The position numbers and the translations under genes were made by a program. Positions 6,399-17,000 of a stretch of DNA of 20,116 bases are shown piece after piece. Below the pieces are notes generated by a model. It did not search any database. It worked only from the letters and a program-made list of their open reading frames with translations, and was not told the origin of the DNA. The DNA comes from a virus, in the IMG/VR virus record IMGVR_UViG_3300010299_000086, positions 1-20,116 of that record. The stretch is one strand, 5' to 3'. Positions within the stretch are counted from its first letter, which is position 1. Each line of letters opens with the position of its first letter.

Positions 6399-9377
6399 TT
6401 AAAAACAATTAATTGTAAAATTTATTCCTACGTTAATTTTAAACTCAGAATCTAAATTTAAATTATCACAAGTTATAGTTGATATTGTAACTGTATCTCC
6501 AGATATTGTGTAGTCTAACCCATATAAAATTAAACTATCTAACTGTGATTCTAACGCTGATAACCACTGCGTTGATGTCGGATAACTTATTTCAGGAATT
6601 GATAAACCTATCCCATTGAAGAATGGGTAGTTTATTATGGTGTTACCTGAAAGAGTCAAATTAACATACCAAGAACTATTTATCGTGTTAACGTCGCAGT
6701 TAGGATTATTTGTGTAACTTGATACAACCTCATTTAAAACTCCTCCAAATGAATTACCTATATTAGGGTTACTAGTCCACGGATATATGTCACATGTTGT
6801 ACTAATCTCAGGGCAATCATATAATAATACCGGTCCAGATATCGTACAAGGATTACAAGGTACTGGAACAATTTGACAACCCCTCTGTCTTCTCCACACG
6901 AACTTCTGTCTATGGAAAATTGAATTTTCAAATCTAACACCTGTATTCCAAATTGTAGTCGCCGGAACCATTTGTTCTACCAAACGAATCCAATAGTCTC
7001 CAAGTCCTTGGACGTAATCAATCATTTTTTGGTAAGTAAATAAACTATCGGGTATATCTTCAAAGTTTACTGATTTCAAGTACTTCCAATAAACGGACTC
7101 TAAGGTTGGGTATCCCCCAGTTTTCCCATTTGTAATGTACTGTCTATCCCTAACATTTATCATATTTTGCCAAAATGTTTGAGCAAACTCAAAAAACGTT
7201 TTGTCGGATGGGTTGGGATCTATTAATGTTTTATCTAAAATAGTTTCATTTAGATATGAAGGACAATAACAATTCCCGCTTATAGTATACCCTGTGGACG
7301 GTATTGGATAATTATAGTTGTTTGATAGGAACCATACATCGTAAGTTATACCTTGTGCCGGATTTAAATATAAATCAATATTTTTTACATTTAATATTAA
7401 CCGTTCATCATCAACAAAATAAAATGAATTATTACCATCCGTATTTCTTCTTAATCCAATTTCATTATCTAACCAACTTTTTTTATTATCTATTGTTTTA
7501 TTTAATGAAAACCCTAGATTAGTATATGGAAAATCTCTAAATCTATTTAAATATTTTTGACCATAAGTGAAATTTTCTAAAACAGTTTGATAATTAGGAT
7601 TTTGACCTGTGAATGTACTTGAAGTAGCATCAAATAACTCATTGGATCTATGTTGTGCCGTTTGTTCAAACCAACCCGAACCAATTTGGAAGTAGAAACT
7701 GTCAGTATTTTCAGGGGATCTCGGATAACCTTCATCATCAACCGGAAAATCTTCTCTTCCTAAAGAAACGTCTTCAATTGATGTTTGTGTTGTAAACCCT
7801 GTAAACACCCTTCCTAATATTTTAAAGGTATTTGTTGGTTCCAATACGGGTGTTTCTTGCGAATATGTCCCCCCTGTTATTTGTGCAAACTCAGAGTTAA
7901 ATTGGTTCATGTTTATTTTTTGATCCGCAATATAGATATATTCATTAAAATCAACTAAAGCTTCTGGAGCACCTATTAATCTTAATAGATTTTCTATTGA
8001 ACTTCTAGTCCCTTTTGATTTAAAAAGATACGCCGAATTTAAAATTAAGTTTCGGTAAAATTGATAACTAATTTCATCAGGTGTTGATGACACTGGTACT
8101 CCCTGAAACTGACTTGGTGTGTTATTATCAAAAATAGAATTTAAGAAATTCTCATTTGTGATAGGTGAGATATTTTCGGACCATCCTAATGTTTGAGATA
8201 GATTTTTTAAGAGTTGTGATGGTATATCATTTTTAATATTATAGTTAACCGAATTCATGTACGCCAATGAATCGGCGAATACCTTGACCTGATCAAAACT
8301 TCTACCATAAATCTCCAATAGTTTAGTAATTTTTTGATCATTTGTGTCAAAATCTTTAAAGGCACCAGTCGTTAAAAATCTAACGATCAATTTGGTTTTG
8401 AATTCGTCCAAATTTTCTGCAAATAGATTCAGTTTTTCTAAGTAATTAGTGAATCTAGACGTTATTATATCCAAATTCCATTGACCATAAGTCGGCCATG
8501 TAATAGATTCTGTTGTCACATAAGTTTTTCCATCATCAGACTCTTTAAAAACAGTAAATTTTGCTGTATATATTGGACTTGTTTTTCTGTTTAATAAAAA
8601 CTTTTCAACCTCATCAAAACTTTCGTTAAATACCATTTCAGTGGTCATGGAGTTTAATCGTATTAATAGATTGTCATAGACAATTGTTTTACCTGAAAAA
8701 GGATTTCCTTTAACATTCAACTTTAGAGTTCCTGTTAATAAAGAAGTGGTGGGGATTAAAAATGTAACATCATATGATGAACCACTATAGTCAAGTACGT
8801 ATTTGTTATAATTAACGGTCATATCACGTAATGGAGACACTTCAATCTCACTCAACTGAATATTTCTAGTTGAATTATCGGTAAAATCAATTGAGAATGG
8901 GTTTTGAATTCTACTAACGTCAATCTCCATATATGTTTCATCGTTTGACGAATTGTAAGTAATATTTGTTGCTGTTGATCCTGTCGTATAATTTGGACCT
9001 ACAAAGGGTATTTCAATTCCAGCCGGAAAATAGTTAATTATTTTGGTTATTGAGACTGATAGTCGTTTAACCAGTGAACCGTACTGAGAAAACGAAGTTA
9101 CATTACTTAAATCAAAATTTGGATATACTTTAAAATTTTTTTCAATAATCGCTTTTGACTCTTCAATGTTTTTTACACCCATAGAGTCTAAGGTTATAGG
9201 ATCCGAAAAAGTACCTATTACAAATTCCCTATCAGATTTTTCAGTTATTGATGTTGTAAACTCAAAATTACCTTGTGTTAGACCACCCCCATCAACAATC
9301 TGAAACCCTACCAGATTGTCTGAGAATGTGTTACCAGCAGTTGCCTGTTGTGGTGGACAAGTGTATTTTTTAGCCAT
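6399..9377 (-). CDS. Large baseplate protein with a tail protein I / gp7-like segment, 992 aa
   Basis: Residues about 345-480 look like the tail protein I / T4 gp7 C-terminal fold of phage baseplates: a helical stretch (KITKLLEIYGRSFDQVKVFADSL split by short turns), then FYRNLILNSAYLFKSKGTRSS and IENLLRLIGAPEALVDFNEY. The K-G-T followed by an amphipathic helix and a short beta strand is the recognisable element. Residues 1-340 are beta-type. Residues 480-830 contain repeated Trp/Tyr/Asn-rich stretches and end in EQMVPATTIWNTG. A Cys knot follows (GC at 833-834, CNPC at 841-844). The last 150 residues form a separate domain ending in FTINCF. The length is far above P2 gpI and close to T4 gp7 (about 1030 aa). 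The start overlaps the stop of the 302-aa gene as TAATG, implying translational coupling. The wedge role is inferred from this segment and the nearby gp6-like gene. Confidence 0.8.
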   Translation of the reverse strand: MAKKYTCPPQQATAGNTFSDNLVGFQIVDGGGLTQGNFEFTTSITEKSDREFVIGTFSDPITLDSMGVKNIEESKAIIEKNFKVYPNFDLSNVTSFSQYGSLVKRLSVSITKIINYFPAGIEIPFVGPNYTTGSTATNITYNSSNDETYMEIDVSRIQNPFSIDFTDNSTRNIQLSEIEVSPLRDMTVNYNKYVLDYSGSSYDVTFLIPTTSLLTGTLKLNVKGNPFSGKTIVYDNLLIRLNSMTTEMVFNESFDEVEKFLLNRKTSPIYTAKFTVFKESDDGKTYVTTESITWPTYGQWNLDIITSRFTNYLEKLNLFAENLDEFKTKLIVRFLTTGAFKDFDTNDQKITKLLEIYGRSFDQVKVFADSLAYMNSVNYNIKNDIPSQLLKNLSQTLGWSENISPITNENFLNSIFDNNTPSQFQGVPVSSTPDEISYQFYRNLILNSAYLFKSKGTRSSIENLLRLIGAPEALVDFNEYIYIADQKINMNQFNSEFAQITGGTYSQETPVLEPTNTFKILGRVFTGFTTQTSIEDVSLGREDFPVDDEGYPRSPENTDSFYFQIGSGWFEQTAQHRSNELFDATSSTFTGQNPNYQTVLENFTYGQKYLNRFRDFPYTNLGFSLNKTIDNKKSWLDNEIGLRRNTDGNNSFYFVDDERLILNVKNIDLYLNPAQGITYDVWFLSNNYNYPIPSTGYTISGNCYCPSYLNETILDKTLIDPNPSDKTFFEFAQTFWQNMINVRDRQYITNGKTGGYPTLESVYWKYLKSVNFEDIPDSLFTYQKMIDYVQGLGDYWIRLVEQMVPATTIWNTGVRFENSIFHRQKFVWRRQRGCQIVPVPCNPCTISGPVLLYDCPEISTTCDIYPWTSNPNIGNSFGGVLNEVVSSYTNNPNCDVNTINSSWYVNLTLSGNTIINYPFFNGIGLSIPEISYPTSTQWLSALESQLDSLILYGLDYTISGDTVTISTITCDNLNLDSEFKINVGINFTINCF

Positions 9378-10285
9378 TATTCTGTTATATTTGAAAAGTT
9401 TTTACTATAATCTATATTCCCATTTCTATCTTGTCTAACTTCGTATAATAGACTATCGAATTCATCTCTGACTTCATAAAGATTATATTGTCTGAAAATA
9501 TTATTATTCTTATCGTAAATGGTGTAAATACCATCATCCATTGATTTTGTTTGATTACCGTACAATGCAATTGCTAAAGTAGAAATATCGTCTTCAACAA
9601 TTTCCACCTCAACATTTATCGGATTAAAATAGGTATTGGTGATTATAACATTTTGATTTGGTTGACCAATGAATGGGGTGGCATTTGGTTTGTTAGTTGG
9701 TGAAGAAGACGGCGATAAAGTACAAAACATTAAATTAGTAGGACCGTCAACATACCTATATCTTATAGCCTTTTGTGTACTATTTGTTAAATTTTCAGTA
9801 ACAGGTTCACAAAAAAATGAAGATGTAATTATTCTAAAAAAATTAGGAATTTTTGACCCGTCAGAATTTAGATATTCCACTCTAAATCCTACCAAACCTT
9901 GAGCTACAAATTTATTTCTAAATTCAGTGGGAACTTGGTCTAAATTAAAGATCAGTCCCTTAACATTCGGTAAAGCCGATAATACTCCGCAGTCATTAAT
10001 TACGGTCCTAATCTGTGCTGGTCTAATATATATATTATATATACCTAAAGCGTTAAATTGATCTGAAGGTAATTTTAAATTATATAACCCACCTAATATT
10101 TCAATATCCGGGTTACCTCCAGTTTCTGAATTATTAAAATAAGGTCTTAAAACTTCTTGAGAGTTTAAAGTCGTTAATGTAAAATTATCAGTATCGTCTC
10201 TACTTGGGGTGTAATTAACTATAATTTCAACATCTTCGGGTGATACATCCGCAGGTCTTATAGTTCCATAACTTCCTGTTGCCAT
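9377..10285 (-). CDS. Virion structural protein of unknown family, 302 aa
   Basis: I do not recognise the family. The protein opens with MATGSYGTIRPADVSPEDVE, a short Pro-containing head, then a mainly beta-type body (GIYNIYIRPAQIRTV, GLVGFRVEYLNSDGSKIPNFF), a Ser/Pro/Asn-rich loop near residues 192-213, and a charged C-terminal stretch (NLYEVRDEFDSLLYEVRQDRNG). Only three Cys are present, there is no membrane segment and no enzyme motif. Its stop is shared with the start of the 992-aa baseplate gene (TAATG), so the two products are probably made in matched amounts and may interact. It is preceded by the longest gap in the central part of the operon (27 bases, A-rich). Being a small baseplate or connector component is an inference from position. 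Confidence 0.7.
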   Translation of the reverse strand: MATGSYGTIRPADVSPEDVEIIVNYTPSRDDTDNFTLTTLNSQEVLRPYFNNSETGGNPDIEILGGLYNLKLPSDQFNALGIYNIYIRPAQIRTVINDCGVLSALPNVKGLIFNLDQVPTEFRNKFVAQGLVGFRVEYLNSDGSKIPNFFRIITSSFFCEPVTENLTNSTQKAIRYRYVDGPTNLMFCTLSPSSSPTNKPNATPFIGQPNQNVIITNTYFNPINVEVEIVEDDISTLAIALYGNQTKSMDDGIYTIYDKNNNIFRQYNLYEVRDEFDSLLYEVRQDRNGNIDYSKNFSNITE

Positions 10286-10312
10286 TTTATTTTTTTTTAT
10301 AAATACTTTTAT
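10286..10312 (-). promoter_or_regulatory. A-rich leader of the 302-aa gene (translation enhancer-like)
   Basis: The 27-base gap reads, on the coding strand, as an ATAAAAG-TATTTATA segment followed by a run of nine A and TAAA just before ATG. It has one G and no Shine-Dalgarno sequence. A/T-rich unstructured leaders are the usual initiation context in Bacteroidota. Whether it also holds a promoter cannot be told from sequence. Confidence 0.35.
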
Positions 10313-11500
10313 TTAAGTTTTTGTGACTTTGAAAAATTTATATCCGTAAGAGGTTAATCCCCCTATTGTTGATACTTCATTTAATCTTCTCACTTTTTCG
10401 AATGCCGATACTTTTCCTCTTTCAATATAGACATTTGAAAATATTTCAGGTTCACTAATTATATTCATTAAAAGTTCGTCTTTTGTTATACCTGTTGAAA
10501 TTAACCAATCACCGGTTAATCCCGATGAATTTAAAATAAAAATGGTCGTACCGTCGTTAAAGTCATAGTATTCGGTGTCATTTAATTTATAACTAACCCC
10601 TAATCCATCGGGTGTATCCCCATAATAAACCCCTACACTACCACTACTACCTGTTATTTGTTGATTTAACTTAAAAGATTTTCCATTTTTTTGGGCGGTC
10701 CCTTTATATACTGATAAGTCACTTAAAGATGAATTTGTATATCCTGTAACTAAAAACGGTATTTGTGTGAATACTGAACCTGTAAAATCAGAGATATTCG
10801 GGTTTGAATCTCCTGAAAAAATAAAATCATATGAAATAGGGGTTCCGGACCAAGACCCTGACTGAGGTATAAAATAAGCGGTCCCATTTGGATTTGTGAT
10901 AGTATTACCTGTGAATGGTATTTTTATTTTTTTCTTGATTATGGACACCCCGAAATTTGTTGATCCAGTCATGGTTATGGTGTACTCATTTGGGGTTAAG
11001 GGGTATGAGTGTGAGGTATAATTTGGTGCAAAATTAGATACTATTTGTATTGGTGTATTATCGCCCCAATCTACTTTAAATGTAGATTCTTTTAAAAATT
11101 TTTTATATTCTTTTTCAGATGTATTATACAAATATATTATGGATGAATTAATACCTGTAACTGCAGAAAATAAAAAATTAGTAATAACATCTTTTTGTAA
11201 TATCGCACCGTCAAAAACCGAATAATAACCGATATCTACAACATTTTGAGTAAATAATATAGGTATAGTCAAACCCGTCATTAGTGAAGTACCCCCAGTA
11301 TTACCTGTTAATACTTGTTGCATGGTTAAAATAACACCTGTTCTACCAGTAATTACCACATTATTTTCGGTGTATGATGTAAAATCACAACACTCCTTAT
11401 CAATCGTAAATGTCACACCTGTAGAAGCTGTATAAACTACTGTAGTTAAATCACTTTTTATAACTTCTGGTGATATTTTTATATAATATTTATTTTCCAT
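10313..11500 (-). CDS. Virion protein with a PKD-like domain, 395 aa
   Basis: Residues about 112-195 fit a PKD-type immunoglobulin-like fold: FKVDWGDNTP at 141-150, the signature W-G-D-N/G-T turn, then SHSYPLTPNEYTITMTG at 163-179, matching the H-x-Y...Y-x-V-x-x-x-G strand pair. Such domains commonly mediate surface or sugar contacts and are also used as stalk modules in phage tails. The N-terminal 100 residues are Thr/Gly-rich with one CC pair (37-38). The C-terminal 45 residues (EPEIFSNVYIERGKVSAFEK and a following YGYKFFKV) are more charged and may be an assembly tail. The start lies one base after the stop of the 273-aa gene, and the stop lies 27 bases before the 302-aa gene. A peripheral baseplate or short-fibre role is inferred. 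Confidence 0.75.
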   Translation of the reverse strand: MENKYYIKISPEVIKSDLTTVVYTASTGVTFTIDKECCDFTSYTENNVVITGRTGVILTMQQVLTGNTGGTSLMTGLTIPILFTQNVVDIGYYSVFDGAILQKDVITNFLFSAVTGINSSIIYLYNTSEKEYKKFLKESTFKVDWGDNTPIQIVSNFAPNYTSHSYPLTPNEYTITMTGSTNFGVSIIKKKIKIPFTGNTITNPNGTAYFIPQSGSWSGTPISYDFIFSGDSNPNISDFTGSVFTQIPFLVTGYTNSSLSDLSVYKGTAQKNGKSFKLNQQITGSSGSVGVYYGDTPDGLGVSYKLNDTEYYDFNDGTTIFILNSSGLTGDWLISTGITKDELLMNIISEPEIFSNVYIERGKVSAFEKVRRLNEVSTIGGLTSYGYKFFKVTKT

Positions 11501-11501
11501 A

Positions 11502-12323
11502 TTATGGATTCACATATTCATACCATTTTATTGGGTTATTAACCCCACCAACTCTAACATCTTGACCTATCACATAATCAAATATCTCATAGGTATAATC
11601 ACTATAATTAAGTTTTACTTTATAATAAAAATATAGATCTGAATTAAATGTAAATTTATTAGACGAAAGAATGTTGCCACCCTGACTTCTGTTTATTAAC
11701 CTAATAAATTGTCCTGTAGAACCATTAAAAAACTTAGCACTCATATAGAAAGTGTCTATATTAAAAAACTCCCTTGATTTTAACCAATATATAAAATAAC
11801 CTTCCTTTTGATTGATATAATCCAAATTATACTTTGGTACACTTATCTTAACACTTGGTAAGTATTGAGATATTAAACCATCAATGTCTGAACTTTGATT
11901 TGCCGGTAAAATGATTGTGAAATAATTTTTTTGAGTTTTATTTTCATTAGTATCGTAAAAATCTAGTTTAAAAAACGAATTTAAAAATGGCTTGGTTGTA
12001 TAGTAGATTTCTTGGTCTGTAAACCCCTGACTATTATATGTTAAACCCCACTTAGACGAATCCGCAGTTAATATATCCTGAGTTAATCCCGTATAAAAAT
12101 AAAAATCATAATTAACTGAGGTATCGAATGAATTTAAATACTGTTTATTTTGAAATCTAGATAATTCAAAATCTTTAGGTTGACCGATTGCCTTTTCCAC
12201 AGTCTCTCTCTGAAACACATCTATCGCATCATCTTGACCATAGGTGTCCCATTTCAATTCAATTGGTATATCTAGTTGCCTATCGAGTGTTGACCTTAGT
12301 ATTTTTATCTTATTCACATTCAT
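11502..12323 (-). CDS. Virion structural protein of unknown family, 273 aa
   Basis: I recognise no family. The N-terminus (MNVNKIKILRSTLDRQLDIP, then ELKWDTYGQDDAIDVFQRE) is charged. The rest is rich in Tyr, Phe, Asn and Ser, with alternating aromatic strands (NYDFYFYTGLTQDI, YDTNENKTQKNYFTIILP, LYFYYKVKLNYSDYTYEIFDY) that suggest an all-beta protein. There are no Cys residues in the whole protein, in contrast to the Cys-rich genes at the left of the window. The start overlaps the 3' end of the 591-aa gene by 14 bases and the stop is one base from the next start, so it is translated as part of the structural operon. A baseplate-peripheral role is inferred from position only. Confidence 0.7.
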   Translation of the reverse strand: MNVNKIKILRSTLDRQLDIPIELKWDTYGQDDAIDVFQRETVEKAIGQPKDFELSRFQNKQYLNSFDTSVNYDFYFYTGLTQDILTADSSKWGLTYNSQGFTDQEIYYTTKPFLNSFFKLDFYDTNENKTQKNYFTIILPANQSSDIDGLISQYLPSVKISVPKYNLDYINQKEGYFIYWLKSREFFNIDTFYMSAKFFNGSTGQFIRLINRSQGGNILSSNKFTFNSDLYFYYKVKLNYSDYTYEIFDYVIGQDVRVGGVNNPIKWYEYVNP

Positions 12324-14085
12324 CTGTAGTTGGTAAAGGTACTGTGTTTAAATTTATTGAGGACGTTCCTTCGGGAATCAATCGAAATATAATATTCGTA
12401 TACGGATAATGAACTCCATTTAAAAATGGGTAATCAACCCCAACACCATCATTATCAACAAATCCATATTGATAGATATCTCTCCATATAAAATTTTTTG
12501 TTGAGTCGTTATATGTAGCCCAATCAGGTATACCGCTTGTGGTTTCACTATTACCATCCTCAAGATATGGGGAAAACGATCTAATCGTTATAGGGTAGTG
12601 TACTTGATAATAAAAACCAAGTGGGTTTAATTCATTGGATTGGTTGGTTAAGTTAATATCAAAAACATTTTCATTATATATTATTTTATGGTATATATTT
12701 GAAATTACCCTTTCTGTATATTCTGAATTATTCCATTCGCAAAAATCTCCGTCTATGACATCGTCTTTAACCATGGGTTTATTGGAATAAAATATTTTTT
12801 GTATATTATTAAAACTTTCTTTTACATATGACTCAGTTTCAATTCCAACATAAGAATTGGGGTTTTGATTTTGAGGATCATTATCCCACCAATCATTAGG
12901 TTGACCATCTCTTAATGGAATGTTAAAATCAAATCCCTGTTTTAGCGCGTATTGTGAATATGTCGGTTTAGATGTCCATCCTAATTCCCCGATCCATTGG
13001 AAAGTAAAATATAATTCGGTTAAAGGTCTTTGTTGGTTATCAATTAAACCTCCAATATCTAAATTATCACTAAAAGATAGATTATACGTTTGACTACCTT
13101 CTTTTACTGAAATTCTAGAGATTTGATTTGGAGTTAATGCCGATGGTTCATATTGTTTTTGGACTTTAAAAGGATTTAACTCGAACCCCGCATTTGTTAA
13201 TACAGATTGACTTTGATTTGTTAAAATTTTGTGTTTTCTTACATAATATTCTGACTTTGTTGATTCAACATTATTACCATCAATTACTCTTTTAAATGTT
13301 CCAGTAGTACCATCTAAAAAAGTATTTCCTGTGTATCCAATATTACTAATACTAAATATAAATAAATCTGAATTAAACCCACCGTCACCTAATTGTTCCA
13401 CTTGAAATACATTTCTACCGTCGTAGTTAATAGAAAGTTCTACAAACTCACCGACACTTAAACCATGTTTGCAAACCGATCTAAATGTTATTAAATTCCT
13501 ACCGTTAGATGTTGTATTACTGATTATAAAGGGTAACCCATTAACACTGTTCCAAAACAGATCTTGATTTGTTTGAGGTTCTACCGCATACATAGATTTT
13601 TGAACGTTTTCAAAAGGATAGCTTAGAAAAAAATTCCAATTATAAGACGAAGCACTAGTACTTACAAAATTTATTTGACCGTTTGTGTTAGGTGTGGTAT
13701 AACCGTCCGTATCATTATCAGTTCTCATTAAATCAAATTCGTTATATAGTGGATATCCGGACCAATAAACATTACTGTTTCCGTTACTACAAAACTGACG
13801 ACTAGACTCCAAAGCATTAACATAATATAAATTCTCATAGAATGGTTTATAATTTGTTTCACCGAAGTATGTATTTTTAAATAAAAAAGTTATTTTAGAT
13901 AGAGGTCTAAATTTATTAGATGTTTGCCTTTCGTTGTCAAAAACATCATTTAGGTCGATATTTTCACTCCTATCATACTCTATAATATTTTTAGAAGTTT
14001 GGACTAACGGCACATCAATCATCGAGCTGACATTAGGTGCCGACTTATATCTTTTTGTACTTAAAACAATTTTGGTATTATCCAT
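12310..14085 (-). CDS. Virion structural protein of unknown family, 591 aa
   Basis: I recognise no family. The protein is Asn/Tyr/Ser-rich and largely beta-type. Recognisable stretches are a basic N-terminus (MDNTKIVLSTKRYKSAPNVS), a central aromatic segment (LTELYFTFQWIGELGWTSKP), and a C-terminal third with DGDFCEWNNSEYTERVIS, a YHKIIYNEN strand and VHYPYTNIIFRLIPEG near the end. Few Cys are present. It starts two bases after the TGA of the 1661-aa gene begins its own codon plus one base, i.e. a single untranslated base separates them, and it overlaps the 273-aa gene by 14 bases. Both junctions point to coupling. Position after a gp6-like and a giant structural gene suggests a wedge-associated or peripheral baseplate protein, comparable in place, not in visible sequence, to T4 gp8. 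Confidence 0.75.
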   Translation of the reverse strand: MDNTKIVLSTKRYKSAPNVSSMIDVPLVQTSKNIIEYDRSENIDLNDVFDNERQTSNKFRPLSKITFLFKNTYFGETNYKPFYENLYYVNALESSRQFCSNGNSNVYWSGYPLYNEFDLMRTDNDTDGYTTPNTNGQINFVSTSASSYNWNFFLSYPFENVQKSMYAVEPQTNQDLFWNSVNGLPFIISNTTSNGRNLITFRSVCKHGLSVGEFVELSINYDGRNVFQVEQLGDGGFNSDLFIFSISNIGYTGNTFLDGTTGTFKRVIDGNNVESTKSEYYVRKHKILTNQSQSVLTNAGFELNPFKVQKQYEPSALTPNQISRISVKEGSQTYNLSFSDNLDIGGLIDNQQRPLTELYFTFQWIGELGWTSKPTYSQYALKQGFDFNIPLRDGQPNDWWDNDPQNQNPNSYVGIETESYVKESFNNIQKIFYSNKPMVKDDVIDGDFCEWNNSEYTERVISNIYHKIIYNENVFDINLTNQSNELNPLGFYYQVHYPITIRSFSPYLEDGNSETTSGIPDWATYNDSTKNFIWRDIYQYGFVDNDGVGVDYPFLNGVHYPYTNIIFRLIPEGTSSINLNTVPLPTTDECE

Positions 14086-14086
14086 A

Positions 14087-17000
14087 TCACTCGGTCAATT
14101 CTTCTGTGTTAATCCATTTGGCGGCAAACCTATCGAAAGCGCTACCACCTTTAGTTAATCCGAAATAAAAATAGAACGGGGCACCCATTAAATATTTATT
14201 AGGTATTCCAGGCTCTGGTTTATAATCAAATTCGTTTGTTTCAGGATTTATCGATCCATTATCCACGTTATAAATCCAACCTTTATGGTATTTTATTTGA
14301 TTAATTCCCGCATCGGGTTGAAACGTTTTAGATGATGGTTCTAATCTATTAATACTTTGATAAGTATATTTAAACGCATTATTACCTCCTAAATCCCACT
14401 CATTTTCTTGAGTTCCAAAAATATTTTGATTTGATCCATTTTGTTTAATGTCCCATAAATAAAAAGGAACTTCTTGCGAATTCAACGGAATAAAACTATA
14501 AGAACACACATTATCCACATCACCATCTGAATTGTATACCGTAATATTAGGGGATATATAATCTCTTATTTGGCTGTTTCCTGTATAAAATATACCAAAT
14601 GTAATATCTCCGACATTTTGAACTCCTGAGGGAAAGTAAAGTGGGGAATTATAGGTTAATAAGTCTTGAGGTTCAGGATAATCCTCAGGGTCATAAGGGG
14701 CAATACCAAATTGAGAATTTGTTGCAATCATTTGTGCGAAGTCCGAATCTACCATTCTCTTTTCTCTTGAGAAAAATCTTAAAATATTAACTCCTTCCCC
14801 TTGTTGGAACAAGGCTCCGAATGAAGTATTTGCAAATCTAGATAGTATAAATAAGTTTAGTATATCGGAGGTATCACCAAAAGTGGTTGATTCTAATTTA
14901 TTAACAATATACCCATCCCAATTACCACTTTGTGATAAAAATTTTTGTAATTCGTCTCGGGGTCCTAAATCCATTATAGTAGTTGGGAACATTAGATCTT
15001 TTTTATTTCCTATCTGTTCATTATTTAATGGATTTGTATATCCTTCTCTACCTATAAATTCATTAGTACTATCTTTATAGGGTGAACTTCTATAATAGTA
15101 ATTAAAAGTATCGGGATGTAAAAATACGGTTTCATTACAAAATTTATTGTAAGGTTGGTTAGGTGGATTATCGTTTGGTCCGGTAAAAAATCTTGAGTTT
15201 TTAAACGGAAACATATATAAAGTACCGTTTATCCAATTATTTACAAAAGTGTGAGAAAATACTTCTCTACAAGCGCCAAAATTTATATTAATACGTGATA
15301 ACCACTCTGTAACTAATTGTAAGTCTTTTCTTAGGTTATTACCTAAATAAGGTGGGTGTACCAAAGAATAACATGACCCCTGAATAAAGAACCTTTCGTT
15401 AGTACCTGGATAGTATTGACATATCGGTTCAGGTAGAATTGTAATGGTATCATTTGAATTTTGATAACACTGTATCGGTACCAATGATTCGCAACTAAAA
15501 CTATTTAATAATGTTGCAGTTTGACCTGTAACCTCTTCCTCAGGAGATGCAGTGCTAAAGGATGGTGTGTTTAAACCAGGGTCAGGACTAACGCTATTAC
15601 CATTTTCAGATATTTCCAAAATTAAAAATTGACCGTTATTCATTCCTTGGTAACTATTATTACCGAAAGTTTGGACGAATTCAGACGTGGGCATCCTATC
15701 GGTTCTCATTACAATTTTCTGTGAATTTGTCATATTAATACTTGTCGTACTAACATACATTGGTGAAAAATAAATCGATTCAAGACTTTGTTCAATGTCT
15801 CCTCCTGAGTTAGTTCTCATACCAATAACTGAACCTCCTTCAACACTTTCTCCTACTATGTAATTCGCGCCATACTCTACCAAAGGACTATTGTCATTGT
15901 CTTTACCGTATCGATTAGAAATACTAATTCTGAGACCTCTACTAACATTATTTACAATCGTGTAACTTCCAACCGTATTAAATAATTGTGTGAAAGGTCC
16001 GGGAGTTGATGGTGAGAATGATGTATTGATTTCATCTAAAGATGAATAATATGATACCTTATCATTAAAATACGAGGTCCATTGATTACCAGGTGAAAAA
16101 TGATAAGATGGAAAATAAATTCTACCTTTAGAGTATGAATCATCTGTAGAATTGTTCGTTTGGATATTATCGTGTTTAACACATCTTTGAGCATTTTGTT
16201 TAGCATCTGATTGTGATGAACCTACAGATTCATCACCAAAATCTAAACCATCATTAGGTTGTAAAGGTATGTTTAATTTAAAATCCCCATTTACGGACAC
16301 GTCCCAATGATTATCTCTACAAAATAACCTACCTATCCCATATTTAACTTTTTGTCTAGTCGAATGGGGGTCAACACCTCTAACCATTATCGTTATATAT
16401 GTATTATTCTTTTCTTGGAAAATTTGCCAAGCTGACAAACTAGTAAAAAAACTAGAAGAAGGTGATGGTATAATAGTAAATCGATATACATCGGTAAACG
16501 CATCAAAAACTCTATTTCTAAAAGATTTTTGATAACCGTTGTTACCTGGGGAACATCCATCCAACCCATCAATGATATTTACATATTGCGAATATGTAAT
16601 AGACGTTAATACTTGGAAGTATTCTACATCGGTTGGAAATTTTAAAAATTTATCGTCATCATTTTCGTTTTGTACAACATTATAAGTTGTTAGTACCCTG
16701 TGTCCTGTGATTGGATCTGTTGATGATACTGTTACTTCTTGTAAGTTAATTGGTGTTCCTGTTATTGCAAAATTACCGAATTCGTTCTCAGTTGTTGAAC
16801 TTAAGTTAACGTCAGAGGTATTAAAGACGTTTTGGAACGATAGTAAAGTACCTGAATCGTATTGATTTTCGGTTAAAAGAACCAAAGTATTATCATAATG
16901 ATATGTACTATCAGGATTTAATTCGTAATTAAAATTTACTTTAATTTGATTGGTTCCACCTCCGACATCGATATTACCAACTGTTGCGGTATTAAATAAA

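Noticed and set aside
5178-9902. Plus-strand ORFs of 69-77 codons at 5178-5387, 7304-7522 and 9669-9902
   Set aside because: Each is antisense to a long minus-strand gene, isolated, and without recognisable protein features. AT-rich codon usage on the other strand explains them.
10298-10305. TATAAATA at 10298-10305, the T4 late promoter consensus
   Set aside because: It reads TATAAATA on the plus strand, facing away from the minus-strand genes, and is expected by chance in an A/T-only gap.
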